Shown: piece by piece, positions 1 to 8,911 of the stretch
How positions within the stretch are numbered: the stretch's first letter is position 1
Layout: the number at the start of each line of letters is the position of its first letter
Source: a bacterium
Lineage (GTDB): Bacteria; Planctomycetota; UBA1135; UBA2386
Direction: 5' to 3'
DNA length: 64,000 nucleotides
Assembly: GCA_024743115.1 (NCBI GenBank)
Contig: JANSXC010000002.1
Coordinates: 474,207 to 538,206 of the forward strand
The notes under the pieces: generated by a model
What the model was told of the DNA's origin: nothing
Databases searched by the model: none
Seen by the model: only the letters and a program-made list of their open reading frames with translations
Program-made: the position numbers and the translations under genes

Positions 1-43
1 CTGGCACCTCTACCTGCTGAGCTGGCTCGATCTGGTCGCGTAA
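1..43 (+). CDS. 3' end of an upstream gene, probably a membrane protein
   Basis: An open frame enters from the left edge in frame 2 and stops at TAA 41-43. Its last residues are WHLYLLSWLDLVA. The residues are hydrophobic and aromatic, which fits the C-terminus of a membrane protein. The following gene is a glycosyltransferase, so a polysaccharide polymerase or transporter would fit, but only 13 residues are visible and no family can be named. Confidence 0.4.
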   Translation, partial: WHLYLLSWLDLVA

Positions 44-68
44 CGTCGACTGGTCTAACCTCCGCTCG

Positions 69-1271
69 ATGAGCGGGCCGCGTGTGATGCGAATCCTGAC
101 GCGGCCGAACGTCGGTGGGCCGACGCGGCAGGCGATCGCGCTCTGGCATGAGCACCGCGAGCTCGCGGTGCCGACGCTGCTGGTCACCGGCCGGGTCGAC
201 CATACCGAGGACGTGCTGTCACCCGCGGACCATGGCGTTCCGCGGCTGACTTTGGCCGAGGCGATCGGGCTCGGAGAACGCGCCACGGGGTGGGTCGAGG
301 TGCCCGAACTGGTGCGCGGGATTGCGCCGTTCGGCGATCTGGCCGCGGGCCGACAGCTCGCGCGGTTGCTGCGATCCCTGCGCCCCGACGTCGTACACAC
401 GCACACGAGCAAAGCCGGCGCCGTGGGGCGGCGGGCGGCGCACGCGGCTCGCAGGTCGCACGCCATGGCGCTGGTTCACACGTTCCACGGCCACGTGCTG
501 CGGGACTACTTCGGCCGCGCACTGTCCGAGCTGCTGCGGCGCGGGGAACGACGGCGTGCGCGCACGACGGATCGCCTCCTCGCCGTGAGCCCGAGCTGCG
601 CGGACGAGCTCGCGGCATTGGGCGTTGCGTCACGGGATCGGTTCGCGGTCGTGCCACCGGCCGTGCCGCTCGCGCCGCCGACAACGCGGCAGGCGGCGCG
701 GCGTGAGCTCGCGCTCGACGAGCAGCCGTTCCGCGCAGTGGCCGTTGGACGGCTCGTGCGGATCAAGCGGCACGAGGACTTCGTCGCGGCGGTGGCAAGT
801 GTGGACGGCGTCTTCGGCGACGTCGTCGGGGAGGGGCCCGAGCGCGCGCGGCTGCTGGCCGCGGCGCGAGAGATTCGCGGCGACGGTGACGGCGACGGTA
901 CGGTCGGCCCGAGAGTGACTCTGCGTGGCGGCGTCCCACACATCGCGCGCCTGCTGCCGGCGTGGGACGCGCTCGTTCTTGCCAGTCGCCGCGAGGGTTG
1001 CCCGCTCGTGGCCGTCGAGGCGTTCGCGGCGGGGGTGCCGGTCGTGGGCTACGACGTGCCGGGCGTGCGCGACGTGCTGACGGGCTGGGGGGGCGGTCTC
1101 CTGGTGCCAGAACGAGCAGGGCCGGCGGGGCTCGCGGCGGCACTCGAACGATTGCGGCACTCGCCGGACTTGCGGGCAGAGTGCGCTGCCGCCGGTCGGG
1201 CGGCGCTGGACCGTTTTCGCCCCGCCGCGGTCGCCCGCGAATTGCTCGAGCTGTATCGGGCCGCTCTCTGA
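69..1271 (+). CDS. Glycosyltransferase family 4 (GT-B fold)
   Basis: Retaining glycosyltransferase that probably moves a sugar from a nucleotide-sugar donor onto a cell-surface polysaccharide or lipid carrier at the cytoplasmic face of the inner membrane. The 400-residue length is normal for the family. The N-terminal acceptor domain has a Gly-rich first loop (VGGPTRQA) and the DVVHTHTSKAGAVGRR helix start typical of family 4. The C-terminal donor domain has AVGRLVRIKRHEDF and the E-x7-E motif in EGCPLVAVEAFAAGVPVVG near residues 310-325. ATG 69 lies 26 bases after the upstream stop; a second ATG at 87 (MRILTRPN) could also be the start. Sugar and acceptor cannot be told from sequence. Confidence 0.88.
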   Translation: MSGPRVMRILTRPNVGGPTRQAIALWHEHRELAVPTLLVTGRVDHTEDVLSPADHGVPRLTLAEAIGLGERATGWVEVPELVRGIAPFGDLAAGRQLARLLRSLRPDVVHTHTSKAGAVGRRAAHAARRSHAMALVHTFHGHVLRDYFGRALSELLRRGERRRARTTDRLLAVSPSCADELAALGVASRDRFAVVPPAVPLAPPTTRQAARRELALDEQPFRAVAVGRLVRIKRHEDFVAAVASVDGVFGDVVGEGPERARLLAAAREIRGDGDGDGTVGPRVTLRGGVPHIARLLPAWDALVLASRREGCPLVAVEAFAAGVPVVGYDVPGVRDVLTGWGGGLLVPERAGPAGLAAALERLRHSPDLRAECAAAGRAALDRFRPAAVARELLELYRAAL

Positions 1272-1415
1272 GTTGGCGGTCGCTCGCGCGTATACGAAGG
1301 CGTCGTAGTTCTGGACAGGGCGGTGGCGGCGGCGTGTCGGGGGCCTGGGCGCTTCGCGGAATTGGGTTACGCTCGTGCCAGCCGGGACTACGCCTGCTGC
1401 CGGTCCCCGCGCGCC

Positions 1416-2177
1416 ATGCGATTCCACCTCACCCTCTGCGTCGTCATGCTGCTCACCGCGGCGTGTGGCGGCTTTCAGGTTACGTCTACCCGCAACGATG
1501 GGGTGCCCGCGGCCCTGCTGGGCTCGTGGGAGGGCGCATGGCAATCGGATGGCTCTCGTGGCGGCGGTTCGATCACCGTGCAGGTGCAGGAGTTCGAGGA
1601 GGAGCCGATCGTGTCGGTCCAGCTCGACAACCCGTGCATCGCGCCGCAGCGCTACCAACTGCTGTTCGTGGCCGGCGGTTTCGAACTGCGCGCCGACGGC
1701 GACACCGTCCTGCGGGCCGAGTTCACGCCGGAAGGGCGCCTGGCTGGCGAGTACACCTGTGATCTGGACAGCGGCACCTGGAGCGCCGTACGCGAAGGCG
1801 ATCTGCCGGGGATCCTCGATCTGTCGGGTTCGTGGAACGGGCAGGTCGAAGCCGGTGGTTTCACCGAAGACCTCGTGATGGAGATCAGCCAGTCCGTCGG
1901 TGGTGGCGAGGTGCGCCTGCTCGCGACGGTGCAGGTGCCGACCTACATGGCGCTGCCGTTGCCGCTGATCGGGCGGGCTTCGTTCCGCGAGAACGAGTTC
2001 GACGTGCTCTTCACGACGACGAACGGAGTGCTGCCCGCGATCCAGATGGTCGGCGTCGGCGATCGGGAGACGATGACGATTCGCGACGGCGTGATGGTCG
2101 TCTCGGGCGGCGTCGTGCTGCCGTTCTCGACGGCGAGCTGGCAAATCGCTCCCGCCGTTCCAGCCGAGCCGCGTTGA
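1416..2177 (+). CDS. Lipoprotein with a duplicated lipocalin-like domain
   Basis: Predicted exported lipoprotein of 253 residues. Translation from ATG 1416 gives a short signal sequence (MRFHLTLCVVMLLTAAC) whose Cys17 is the likely lipidation site; the lipobox is imperfect because Thr sits at -3. The open frame extends upstream, but those residues have no signal-like character, so ATG 1416 is preferred. The mature part holds two similar segments beginning LLGSWEGAW (about residue 32) and LSGSWNGQV (about residue 139), each followed by beta-rich sequence. This suggests a tandem duplication of a small barrel. No enzyme motif is visible. The stop overlaps the TTG start of the NUDIX gene, so the two are probably co-translated. 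Confidence 0.7.
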   Translation: MRFHLTLCVVMLLTAACGGFQVTSTRNDGVPAALLGSWEGAWQSDGSRGGGSITVQVQEFEEEPIVSVQLDNPCIAPQRYQLLFVAGGFELRADGDTVLRAEFTPEGRLAGEYTCDLDSGTWSAVREGDLPGILDLSGSWNGQVEAGGFTEDLVMEISQSVGGGEVRLLATVQVPTYMALPLPLIGRASFRENEFDVLFTTTNGVLPAIQMVGVGDRETMTIRDGVMVVSGGVVLPFSTASWQIAPAVPAEPR

Positions 2178-2659
2178 CCGACGCTGGGGCGAACCCGGCG
2201 GAAGACCCGCTGCCTGCCGACTTCCTCGGTGTGTTCGCGGTCGTGCGGCGCGGCGACGAGATCCTGTTCGTGGGCAACGATCGGTTGATCGGGGGCACCA
2301 CCGTGCGCACGTGGGACCTACCCGGTGGCCAGGTCGAGCCCGGGGAATTGCTGGCCGAGGCTCTCGCGCGCGAACTGGTCGAGGAAACCGGGCTCGTGCT
2401 GACGGGGACGCCGGAGTTCCTGTTCGTGCAGGACGGCGAACGCATCCGCAGCGGCCGTCGCACGCAGGCCTGGCGATCGTTCTTCTTCGCGGTCGAGGTG
2501 CTGCCGGGGGAACCGCGGGCCAGTCACGAGGTGCGGGCGATTCGCTGGCTCGACGATGCGGCGATGCGGCGGGATCTGACCGCGCCCTATCACGACAGCT
2601 TCTTACGGTGGCGTGAGCACGGCGGCCGGTTGTTCGAGAGCCGGTGGGCCGATTCGTGA
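2174..2659 (+). CDS. NUDIX hydrolase
   Basis: Cytosolic hydrolase expected to cleave a nucleoside diphosphate linked to another moiety, using Mg2+ or Mn2+. The NUDIX box is complete and matches GX5EX7REUXEEXGU (GQVEPGE, then RELVEETGLV) at about residues 51-73 of a 161-residue protein. The proposed start is TTG 2174, which overlaps the previous stop as TTGA; no ATG lies between the upstream frame and the conserved fold. GTG 2231 is out of frame with nothing better, so TTG is the best choice. The substrate (mutagenic nucleotide, nucleotide sugar or dinucleotide) cannot be deduced. Confidence 0.88.
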   Translation: MTDAGANPAEDPLPADFLGVFAVVRRGDEILFVGNDRLIGGTTVRTWDLPGGQVEPGELLAEALARELVEETGLVLTGTPEFLFVQDGERIRSGRRTQAWRSFFFAVEVLPGEPRASHEVRAIRWLDDAAMRRDLTAPYHDSFLRWREHGGRLFESRWADS

Positions 2660-2727
2660 GTCAGGACCAGGCGGGCGAAAACCGAACCGGTTCGTAACAC
2701 CGGGGGCTTGCGGGGCACTGGTCCGGC

Positions 2728-4275
2728 GTGAGCCTGTTCGTCGGAGCGCTGCTGCAGACCGTGCTGGTCGTGCCCGGAGTCACGGGGCCGGTGCGGTTCG
2801 GTGTGCCGGTGCCGCGCGCCGCGGTGCAGGCCGGACTGCGGTTGCGTGGTCCGGGTCACCTGCGCTGGCAGCGGTTGCCGGTCGGCGACGCGGCGTCGGA
2901 CCCGGTCTGGGTTTCGGTGGCGATCGAGGGCGTGACGGGGACCGTTCGGATCCATCGTGGCGACGGCGCGAACGACACGTCGGCTTCGGACCCCGTCGGT
3001 CGGTACGAGCGTCGGGTGCGTCTGGTGGCGGGCGGCCGCGAGGTCGTGACGCGCTGGCGCTGGCGCTGCGGGGTCGTCGACGAGCGGGTTCGGCGTGAGT
3101 TCCAGCGGCCTGGCTCCTGGGACGATGAGTCCTACACGGCCGGCGAGGCGTGGACCGACTGTGGCGATCAAGTGCGGCGCGCCGCCGCCGTGTGCCGCCT
3201 CGATCGTGGCACGTGGCAGGCGGTCGGTCTGTTGCCGCCCCGCAGTCGTTCGCGGAACGGGGCGAGACGCCGGTTGCGCCGCGCCCTCGTCGTGGCCGAG
3301 CGCGCGCTCGTCGAGTTGCCGGGCCGTCGTGGGGCCGGCGATTTTGCGCGTGGCGACGGGACGATCACGAATGGTGAGTTCGACACCGCCTACGCGCTGT
3401 TGCGGTTCGCGCTCGCGACGGGCTCGGAGCGCGCGTTCGGGCGCGCGGTGCGGGCTGCTCATCATCTGCGCGATCGCGATCTCGACGGGGCCACGGGGCT
3501 GCCGTTCCCGCACGGCGGCGGGCATCGGACCGGTGTGCCCGAGCCCGGGCATGTCTGGCTCCAGGGGCTGCTCTACGTCGGACTCGTGCTCGCGGATGAC
3601 GAGCTGATCGAGACCGCCCTGTCGATTGGCCATGCGCTCGCCGCCCGACCGCCACTGGGGCGCGGTCGCAAGGAGCGCGCGCGGGACTACGCCTGGCCAC
3701 TGCTCGAGCTGGAGGCTCTGCTGCGGGTGGTCCCGGATCCCGGGATCGCAGCGGCCGCCGACCGGCTCGCCGCCGCGATCGCGGGGCGGTTCGATCCCGG
3801 GCTCGGGACGTTCCGGTTCGGGGAAGGCAACCTCACCATGCACGCGGACAGCGGCGATGGGCCGGGGCGCGGCCGATCTGGCGACGGCGGTCGCCAGGTC
3901 TACCTCGAGCGCGCCTGGCTGACGGGTGGGATCGTGCTGCCCGCGCTGCGGGCCCATCTGCGGCGCCGTCCTTCGCCTCGGCTGGCGCGGGTCGTGGGCA
4001 CCGTCGAAGCTGCGCTCGCGCGGCAGGTCGGGCGCGCCCGCAGTGGCGTGCCGACCCACTGGCGCATCGTCCGCGGTCGACCGTTCCGGGAGCACCGGGT
4101 CGAGGGCGACCCCCGGGCGGTGTTCGTGCTCGCGGGACTGGACGGGCGAAGTCGACGACGATTGCTCGGACGTGAGGAGTTGGCCGACGCGCTCGATGAC
4201 GTCGTGCGTCCCGAGGATCCGGACCTCGCCACGACGTTCACGCTCGTCGCGCGGACGTCGTGGGTGTGGCAGTGA
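2728..4275 (+). CDS. Six-hairpin glycosidase-like protein, resembling exo-rhamnogalacturonan lyase (PcRGLX/YetA)
   Basis: A 515-residue protein with a beta-rich N-terminal part (about 1-170) and a helical repeat region (about 175-480) that looks like an alpha/alpha toroid. The helical part contains GEFDTAYALLRFALATG, HHLRDRDLDGATG and PEPGHVWLQGLLYVGLVLAD. These resemble the conserved stretches of the PcRGLX/YetA-like lyases, which have a PGHVW.EGL motif. No clear signal peptide is seen after GTG 2728, so it is either cytoplasmic or starts elsewhere. Catalytic residues cannot be assigned, and binding without catalysis is possible. It is convergent with the protease gene downstream. Confidence 0.5.
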   Translation: MSLFVGALLQTVLVVPGVTGPVRFGVPVPRAAVQAGLRLRGPGHLRWQRLPVGDAASDPVWVSVAIEGVTGTVRIHRGDGANDTSASDPVGRYERRVRLVAGGREVVTRWRWRCGVVDERVRREFQRPGSWDDESYTAGEAWTDCGDQVRRAAAVCRLDRGTWQAVGLLPPRSRSRNGARRRLRRALVVAERALVELPGRRGAGDFARGDGTITNGEFDTAYALLRFALATGSERAFGRAVRAAHHLRDRDLDGATGLPFPHGGGHRTGVPEPGHVWLQGLLYVGLVLADDELIETALSIGHALAARPPLGRGRKERARDYAWPLLELEALLRVVPDPGIAAAADRLAAAIAGRFDPGLGTFRFGEGNLTMHADSGDGPGRGRSGDGGRQVYLERAWLTGGIVLPALRAHLRRRPSPRLARVVGTVEAALARQVGRARSGVPTHWRIVRGRPFREHRVEGDPRAVFVLAGLDGRSRRRLLGREELADALDDVVRPEDPDLATTFTLVARTSWVWQ

Positions 4276-4293
4276 TCCGGTCGGTTCCGCCGA

Positions 4294-4311
4294 GCCGGGG
4301 CCGAACCCGGC
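4294..4311. terminator. Short GC hairpin between convergent genes
   Basis: GCCGGG (4294-4299) pairs with CCCGGC (4306-4311) around a 6-base loop, between the stop codons of two convergent genes. There is no U-tract on either strand. It may act as a bidirectional terminator, but the stem is only 6 bp. Confidence 0.35.
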
Positions 4312-5874
4312 CTAGTCGTCGCGGCGGCCGCTGCGGTTGATCGCGCGGACCTCGATCGTGGTGTAGAAGTCGCGCTCCTGTCGGGCGACCGCGAGTTTGA
4401 TGCTGCGACCGTAGCGTTCGCGGAGCTCCTCGTGCAGTTCGTTGCGATCGAGCAGCGGACGCTCGAACTCGCCGAGTCGGTTGCGCACGACGTAGGCGAA
4501 CAGTAGATCGCCGGGCTGCAACAAGCCGTCGGCGGGCGAACCGGGCTCGACGGCCTTGACGCGGAGCGTGCCCTGCAGCAGCGACACGCGGCGGCGGGTC
4601 GTGCCGCGGTAGAACGCCAGCGTGGCGCGGGTGACCGCGTCGCGGTCACTGTCGCGCGTCACGTTCTCGAGCTCACAGCCGAGTGCGCGCAGCACGTACC
4701 AATCGGTGCGCGTCGTCGGCACGGGCCGGACTTCGAACTCGCGGGTGCCGCGTCGGAGGTTGAGCGTGATGGGTTCGTCCGGCGACGCCGAGACGAGCTG
4801 GCGCTGGTAGTCCAGCGAGCCGCGAATGGCCCGGCCCTGCACCTGCGTGAGCAGATCGCCGGGCTCGATGCCCGCCTGGTCCGCGGGGCTGCCGACGAGC
4901 ACCGACGAGACCATGATCGCCTGGTCGCGCTTGGTGACTTCGAGTCCGAGCCAGGGTGCGTCGAGCGCCGTCGCGAAGCTGCCGCTCTGGGTCAGTTCGT
5001 TCTCGAACACCTCGCGCACGATGTCCATGGGAATCGCGAACCCGATGTTCTCGGCGCCGACCGCCATCGCGTTGTTGATGCCGACGAGCTTGCCGGTGAT
5101 GTCGAGCAGCGCGCCGCCGCTGTTGCCCTGGTTGATCGCGGCATCGGTCTGCATGAGATTCGTGAACGAGCGCGCCGAGCCGTCGGGCGCTCGCACCTTG
5201 ATCGAACGGCCGACCGCGGACAGGACGCCGGTCGTGACCGTGTTGGCGTGGCCCTGAGGGTTGCCGATCGCGATCAGCGTTTCCCCGATCATGAGGTCGC
5301 CGGAGCGTCCGATGGCGATCGGTTTGACCTTCTCGTCGCCCTGCAGCTGGATCTGCAGCAGCGCGAGGTCGTGCGTCTTGGAGTGACTCAGCACCGCCGC
5401 CGGGCGTGCGCGGCCGTCGCGCAGCTTGACCTCGGCCGTGAGCTCGCGCGCGTCGACGCGGGATTCGACCAGCGGCCAGATGACATGCCAGTTGGTGATC
5501 ACGAGTCCCGATGGGTCGAGCAGCACGCCCGAACCCTGGCCCTGCGTTACGGGCTGGCGGTTGGCCAGTGTCGTCTGGTTGCGCAGGTAGATGCTCACGA
5601 CGCTGTCGGCCGCGCGCGGGACGGCGCGGACGACCGGGGTCATGCGGAGTTCGAGTTCCCCGGCTTCGGGCTCGACCACCTCGAGCACCGAACCGCGTTC
5701 CGAGACGCCAGGCTTCGAGAGGTTCGGTTGCGGGCGGCGTTCCTGACCCACGGCCGCAGTCTGGGTCGCGATCAGCGCGGCCAGCGGAATGAGCAGCATG
5801 GCGAGCGTCGGGCCGCGCCAGCGGTCGATGGCATCAGAACGGAATCCTCGGCGGGTGTCGTTGGTCACTTGCAT
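4312..5874 (-). CDS. HtrA/DegP-type serine protease with PDZ domains
   Basis: Envelope quality-control protease of family S1C, 520 residues. A hydrophobic segment at about 21-43 should export or anchor it. The trypsin-like domain spans about residues 80-285 with the catalytic triad His130 (TNWHVI), Asp169 (HDLALL) and Ser252 (GNSGGALL). A PDZ domain follows at about 300-390 (ADQAGIEPGDLLTQVQG). A second, weaker PDZ-like region lies at about 430-500 (GSPADGLLQPGDLLFAYV). Such proteases degrade or refold misfolded periplasmic proteins, with PDZ domains sensing exposed C-termini. The gene is monocistronic and divergent from the thioesterase gene. A perfect 12-base palindrome lies just upstream at 5892-5903 and may serve as an operator. 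Confidence 0.92.
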   Translation of the reverse strand: MQVTNDTRRGFRSDAIDRWRGPTLAMLLIPLAALIATQTAAVGQERRPQPNLSKPGVSERGSVLEVVEPEAGELELRMTPVVRAVPRAADSVVSIYLRNQTTLANRQPVTQGQGSGVLLDPSGLVITNWHVIWPLVESRVDARELTAEVKLRDGRARPAAVLSHSKTHDLALLQIQLQGDEKVKPIAIGRSGDLMIGETLIAIGNPQGHANTVTTGVLSAVGRSIKVRAPDGSARSFTNLMQTDAAINQGNSGGALLDITGKLVGINNAMAVGAENIGFAIPMDIVREVFENELTQSGSFATALDAPWLGLEVTKRDQAIMVSSVLVGSPADQAGIEPGDLLTQVQGRAIRGSLDYQRQLVSASPDEPITLNLRRGTREFEVRPVPTTRTDWYVLRALGCELENVTRDSDRDAVTRATLAFYRGTTRRRVSLLQGTLRVKAVEPGSPADGLLQPGDLLFAYVVRNRLGEFERPLLDRNELHEELRERYGRSIKLAVARQERDFYTTIEVRAINRSGRRDD

Positions 5875-5891
5875 GGCGGTCGCTCCGTCCT

Positions 5892-5910
5892 ACGAACGTT
5901 CGTCAGGATA
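5892..5910 (-). promoter_or_regulatory. Palindromic operator candidate and -10 element of the HtrA gene
   Basis: ACGAACGTTCGT at 5892-5903 is a perfect 12-base palindrome. On the minus strand it lies directly after TATCCT (5910-5905), which resembles a -10 box. A protein bound there would cover the expected transcription start of the protease gene, whose ATG is at 5874. This position suggests repression, but the regulator is unknown. Confidence 0.4.
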
Positions 5911-6022
5911 GCTCCCAGGGATGAGCGCAACAGGTCGATTCCCGCGGCAACCCGTCGCTGTTTTCCGCCGTGCGAGCCAGCCCCGCGTCGCAATCGCCGG
6001 TGCGGCTGGGGAGGATGTCGGG

Positions 6023-6421
6023 ATGGATTACCGGTTCGTCGCCGATGTGCCCCTGCGATGGGTCGATGTCGACAGCGAGGGCGTGGTCAACAACGCTGTC
6101 TACCTGAGCCTGACCGAGCAGGCGCGGTTCCTCTACTTCGAGGAACTGGGGTTGCTCGCGAACGAGCGCGTCGAGTTCGTGCTCGCCGAAGCGACCGTGC
6201 GGTTCCGGCGGCCGGGTCGCCTCGGCATGCAGACCGCGGTCGCGGTGCGCACCACGGGGTTCGGCCGAACGAGCTTTCGCATGAGCTACGAAGTGCGCGC
6301 GGATGACGCGGTGCTCGCCACCGTGGCCGTGGTGCTCGTGTGGGTCGATGAGAAGCTCGCGCCGGTCGCGGTGCCAGACGCCGTGCGCGACGCGATCACG
6401 CAGTTCGAGGAGCTCGACTGA
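6023..6421 (+). CDS. Hotdog-fold acyl-CoA thioesterase (YbgC/4HBT type)
   Basis: Predicted to hydrolyse acyl-CoA thioesters in the cytosol. The 132-residue length and the opening pattern RWVDVDSEGVVNNAVYLSL match the YbgC/FadM-type hotdog family, whose catalytic Asp lies in the corresponding D.D..GVV.N..YL motif. The helix that follows (TEQARFLYFEELG) and the later strand FRRPGRLG also fit. ATG 6023 is chosen because the alignment begins right there and a purine-rich GGGGAGG lies upstream; an in-frame ATG at 5921 would add 34 unlike residues. Substrate chain length is unknown. Confidence 0.82.
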   Translation: MDYRFVADVPLRWVDVDSEGVVNNAVYLSLTEQARFLYFEELGLLANERVEFVLAEATVRFRRPGRLGMQTAVAVRTTGFGRTSFRMSYEVRADDAVLATVAVVLVWVDEKLAPVAVPDAVRDAITQFEELD

Positions 6422-6440
6422 CGGCAGCCGAGCGCGGGCG

Positions 6441-7055
6441 TCAGTTCGGCGGCGCGAGCGCGTCGAGAAACGCGGCGCCCCCGTCGTCCGGTGTCGAAGT
6501 CAGCATGGCGCTCACCGCGGATCGCAGTTCGCGCGTGCCGTGGACGGTGCCCGTTCGCGAGAGTGCGGCCGCGGCGCCGAGGCCGCGTGCGAAGGCGACG
6601 TCGTCGCGCGGTACCAGCCCCGTGCCGGTGAGGCTCGCGGCGCAGGCGTCGGCGTCGGCGCTCGCCAGTGCGCGGCACGGCAACGGCCGGTGTTCGTAGC
6701 AGGCGCACGCGCCATCGACGAGTAGCGGGCATGCGATGCCGGTCAGCCCGAGCCAGTCGCGGTCGGCGAGGTCGGCGGCGGCCGCGAGAATGCGGGCGCG
6801 GAGCCGTTCGTCGCGCGTGATCGCGAACGCGAGGTGTTCCGCTTCGGCGAACGTGATGCCGACGGGGAAGTGGCAGCAGTGCGCACAGCCGCGGTCGCAT
6901 GCGCGCGCGGAGCCGTTGCCCGCTGCCAGGGACGACGCCATCGCATCGTGCACAACGACCGCGCGGTCGCGCGCCCGGATCGCCGGCCGCTCGGTGAGCG
7001 CTACCTGTGCGTGTTCGAGGCCGCGGTAGAACTCGGTGTGGTGCACGGCCCACAC
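6441..7055 (-). CDS. YkgJ-family cysteine cluster protein
   Basis: Probable metal-binding protein of the zinc- or iron-chelating YkgJ type, about 204 residues from GTG 7055. It has two Cys groups: CDRGCAHCCHFPVGIT in the first half, and CPLLVDGACACYEHRPLPCR about 60 residues later. Together they give the family pattern C-x3-C-x2-CC...C-x7-C-x-C-x7-C, followed by the usual HRPLPCR. GTG 7055 has GGACGGG upstream; GTG 7046 is an alternative. The biochemical role of the family is poorly known. It is divergent from the carboxypeptidase gene. Confidence 0.78.
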   Translation of the reverse strand: MWAVHHTEFYRGLEHAQVALTERPAIRARDRAVVVHDAMASSLAAGNGSARACDRGCAHCCHFPVGITFAEAEHLAFAITRDERLRARILAAAADLADRDWLGLTGIACPLLVDGACACYEHRPLPCRALASADADACAASLTGTGLVPRDDVAFARGLGAAAALSRTGTVHGTRELRSAVSAMLTSTPDDGGAAFLDALAPPN

Positions 7056-7104
7056 GGTAGCCCGTCCGGTTGACCGTCGCACGGGCATGGGGGATGGTGG
7101 GCGG

Positions 7105-8838
7105 ATGAACTGTCGCGCCATCGCTGCCTTCGCATTCCGGTGTCTGATCATGCTCGCCGTGCTGGTGGCCGGTCTGGCCGCGCAGACGCCCGTCGTGACC
7201 TACTCCGGTGAGGCGATGCGACTGCGGTCGGCGACCGTCACGCCGACGGGGGGAAACACGTTCGCGCTCACGCTGACGATGGAGGACGACAACGCCGACT
7301 CGGGGTTGCCGACCTCGTTCCGGCGCTGGTGGCATTGCGAGGTCGGCAACCTTCCGGCCGCCGGCGCGGTGCTGACGGTGACCGTGACCAACGCGGGCTA
7401 CAGCGACACGATCCTGCCGGTCTGGGCGCAGTCGACGGATGGTGGAGTGAACTTCTCGGACTACGTGCGCATGCCGACCTCCGCGGTTCCGACCCGGCCG
7501 TCGAGTACGTCACACCGCTTCACGATCGCCACCCCGGCGGGCGTCGACGCGATCCGGATCGCCAAGTACTTCCCCTACACCGTGACGCGCAAGAACGCGT
7601 ACCTCGCGAGCCTGGCGAGTCATCCGTACGTGCGCAGCATCACGCCGATCGGAGCGTCGCAGCTCGGGCGTCCGATCGAACTGATCGAACTCACCGACAG
7701 CAGCGTGTCGGATGCAGGTAAGCAGCGCGTCTGGATCCACACCGCGGTGCACCCGGCCGAGACACCGGCATTCTTCTTGATGGAGGGGTTCATCGACTGG
7801 CTGGCGTCGGGTGATCCGCTGGCAGAGCAGTTGCTCGATCACGCGATCATCGACGTCGTACCGATGGCGAACCCGGACGGCGTGTGGCTCGGCAATTACC
7901 GGACGAACGCCAACTCGGTCAACCTCGAGAACGAATGGCGCGCGCCCTACAACAGCACCCAGCCGGAGATCCTCGCGATGCGCACCGCGATCGAAGGCTT
8001 CATGGGGACTCCGAGTGCGCCGGGCGGCAACCCGATCACGGTGCTGCTCAACCTGCACGCGACGCACAACATCGCCTATCCGTTCCATTTCCGGCACGTC
8101 TCGAACCCGAACTGGAATCCCACGAACAACAATGCCGGGGTGATCCCGGTCGTGCACCAGCTGGAGAACGATTGGATCAACGCCTTCGAAGCGCGCAGCC
8201 CGTTCGTTGCGCTCGGGTCGACGGCCAACAGCACGCTCGGCGCGCCAGCGCGACCGTTCGTCGAGTCGATGATGCACGATCGCTGGACCGTCGATCCGCA
8301 ATGGACCGGCGCGCCGGGCTTCCAGGACGAGATCATGGCGATCACCTGGGAGGGGACATACGGCTTCGGTCCGACCGCGGGCGTCTGGAACACCGAGGCG
8401 GACTACGAGCTCTGCGGTGAGCAGATGGGGCTGGCGCTCGCTGACTATTTCGGGCTCGGCGACCTCGCCGATATCTCGAGCTACGGCGCGACCTGCACCC
8501 AGCTGCTCCACAACGGGGCGCTCGCGCCGGTGACGGGTGGCCACCTCGTCAGTCTCAACTTCGCGGGCGCGCACCCGGCGTCGATCGGCTTCATCGCGCT
8601 GGGGCTGCAGTCCGCGACGACGCCGCTGCCAGCGCCGTGGCAGAACTGTCTGTCCCGCACGAATCTCGTCACGTCGGTGTTCGTACCGGTCAATGCGTTC
8701 GGCATCGGCTACTGGTCGTACCAACTGCCGGCCGCGTCCGGGCTGGCGATCTACTCGCAGGCGATCACGTTCCGCGCGACCGGCGCTGGCATAGTCGTGG
8801 ACACGAGCAACGGGATGCGCGCGGCGAACAACTACTGA
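7105..8838 (+). CDS. Secreted M14-family zinc carboxypeptidase with C-terminal secreted-protein module
   Basis: Exported metallopeptidase of 577 residues expected to remove C-terminal residues from extracellular peptides. The signal peptide is MNCRAIAAFAFRCLIMLAVL and on to about residue 27 (GLAAQ), which decides the ATG 7105 start. A beta-rich N-terminal region precedes the M14 domain at about 190-450. Zinc ligands are His216 and Glu219 (VHPAET) plus His318 (NLHATHN), and the likely general base is Glu416 (ITWEGTYG). After about residue 465 (YGATCTQLL) comes a module with ALGLQSATTPLPAPWQNC and IYSQAITF. That module recurs in three other secreted proteins in this window and probably has a sorting or carbohydrate-binding role. 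The next gene encodes a stand-alone copy. Confidence 0.85.
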   Translation: MNCRAIAAFAFRCLIMLAVLVAGLAAQTPVVTYSGEAMRLRSATVTPTGGNTFALTLTMEDDNADSGLPTSFRRWWHCEVGNLPAAGAVLTVTVTNAGYSDTILPVWAQSTDGGVNFSDYVRMPTSAVPTRPSSTSHRFTIATPAGVDAIRIAKYFPYTVTRKNAYLASLASHPYVRSITPIGASQLGRPIELIELTDSSVSDAGKQRVWIHTAVHPAETPAFFLMEGFIDWLASGDPLAEQLLDHAIIDVVPMANPDGVWLGNYRTNANSVNLENEWRAPYNSTQPEILAMRTAIEGFMGTPSAPGGNPITVLLNLHATHNIAYPFHFRHVSNPNWNPTNNNAGVIPVVHQLENDWINAFEARSPFVALGSTANSTLGAPARPFVESMMHDRWTVDPQWTGAPGFQDEIMAITWEGTYGFGPTAGVWNTEADYELCGEQMGLALADYFGLGDLADISSYGATCTQLLHNGALAPVTGGHLVSLNFAGAHPASIGFIALGLQSATTPLPAPWQNCLSRTNLVTSVFVPVNAFGIGYWSYQLPAASGLAIYSQAITFRATGAGIVVDTSNGMRAANNY

Positions 8839-8911
8839 CCGCGTCTCGGACCGTCTGTGGCGTGCCGAAGTGCGCCGCCCCTGCCGCAATCAGACTCGTT
8901 GTCGTGACTTT

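Noticed and set aside
630..2144. 504-residue open frame on the minus strand
   Set aside because: It runs antisense to the glycosyltransferase and lipoprotein genes, is rich in Arg, Ala and Pro with no recognisable motif, and is a typical high-GC shadow frame.
2590..4095. 501-residue minus-strand frame opposite the six-hairpin protein gene
   Set aside because: Composition is Arg/Pro/Ala-rich with no conserved pattern, and the plus-strand frame shows clear family-like motifs.
5892..5903. LexA-type SOS box
   Set aside because: The half-sites CGAAC and GTTCG are adjacent without the 4-base spacer of the Gram-positive box, and the gene is a protease rather than a DNA-repair gene.
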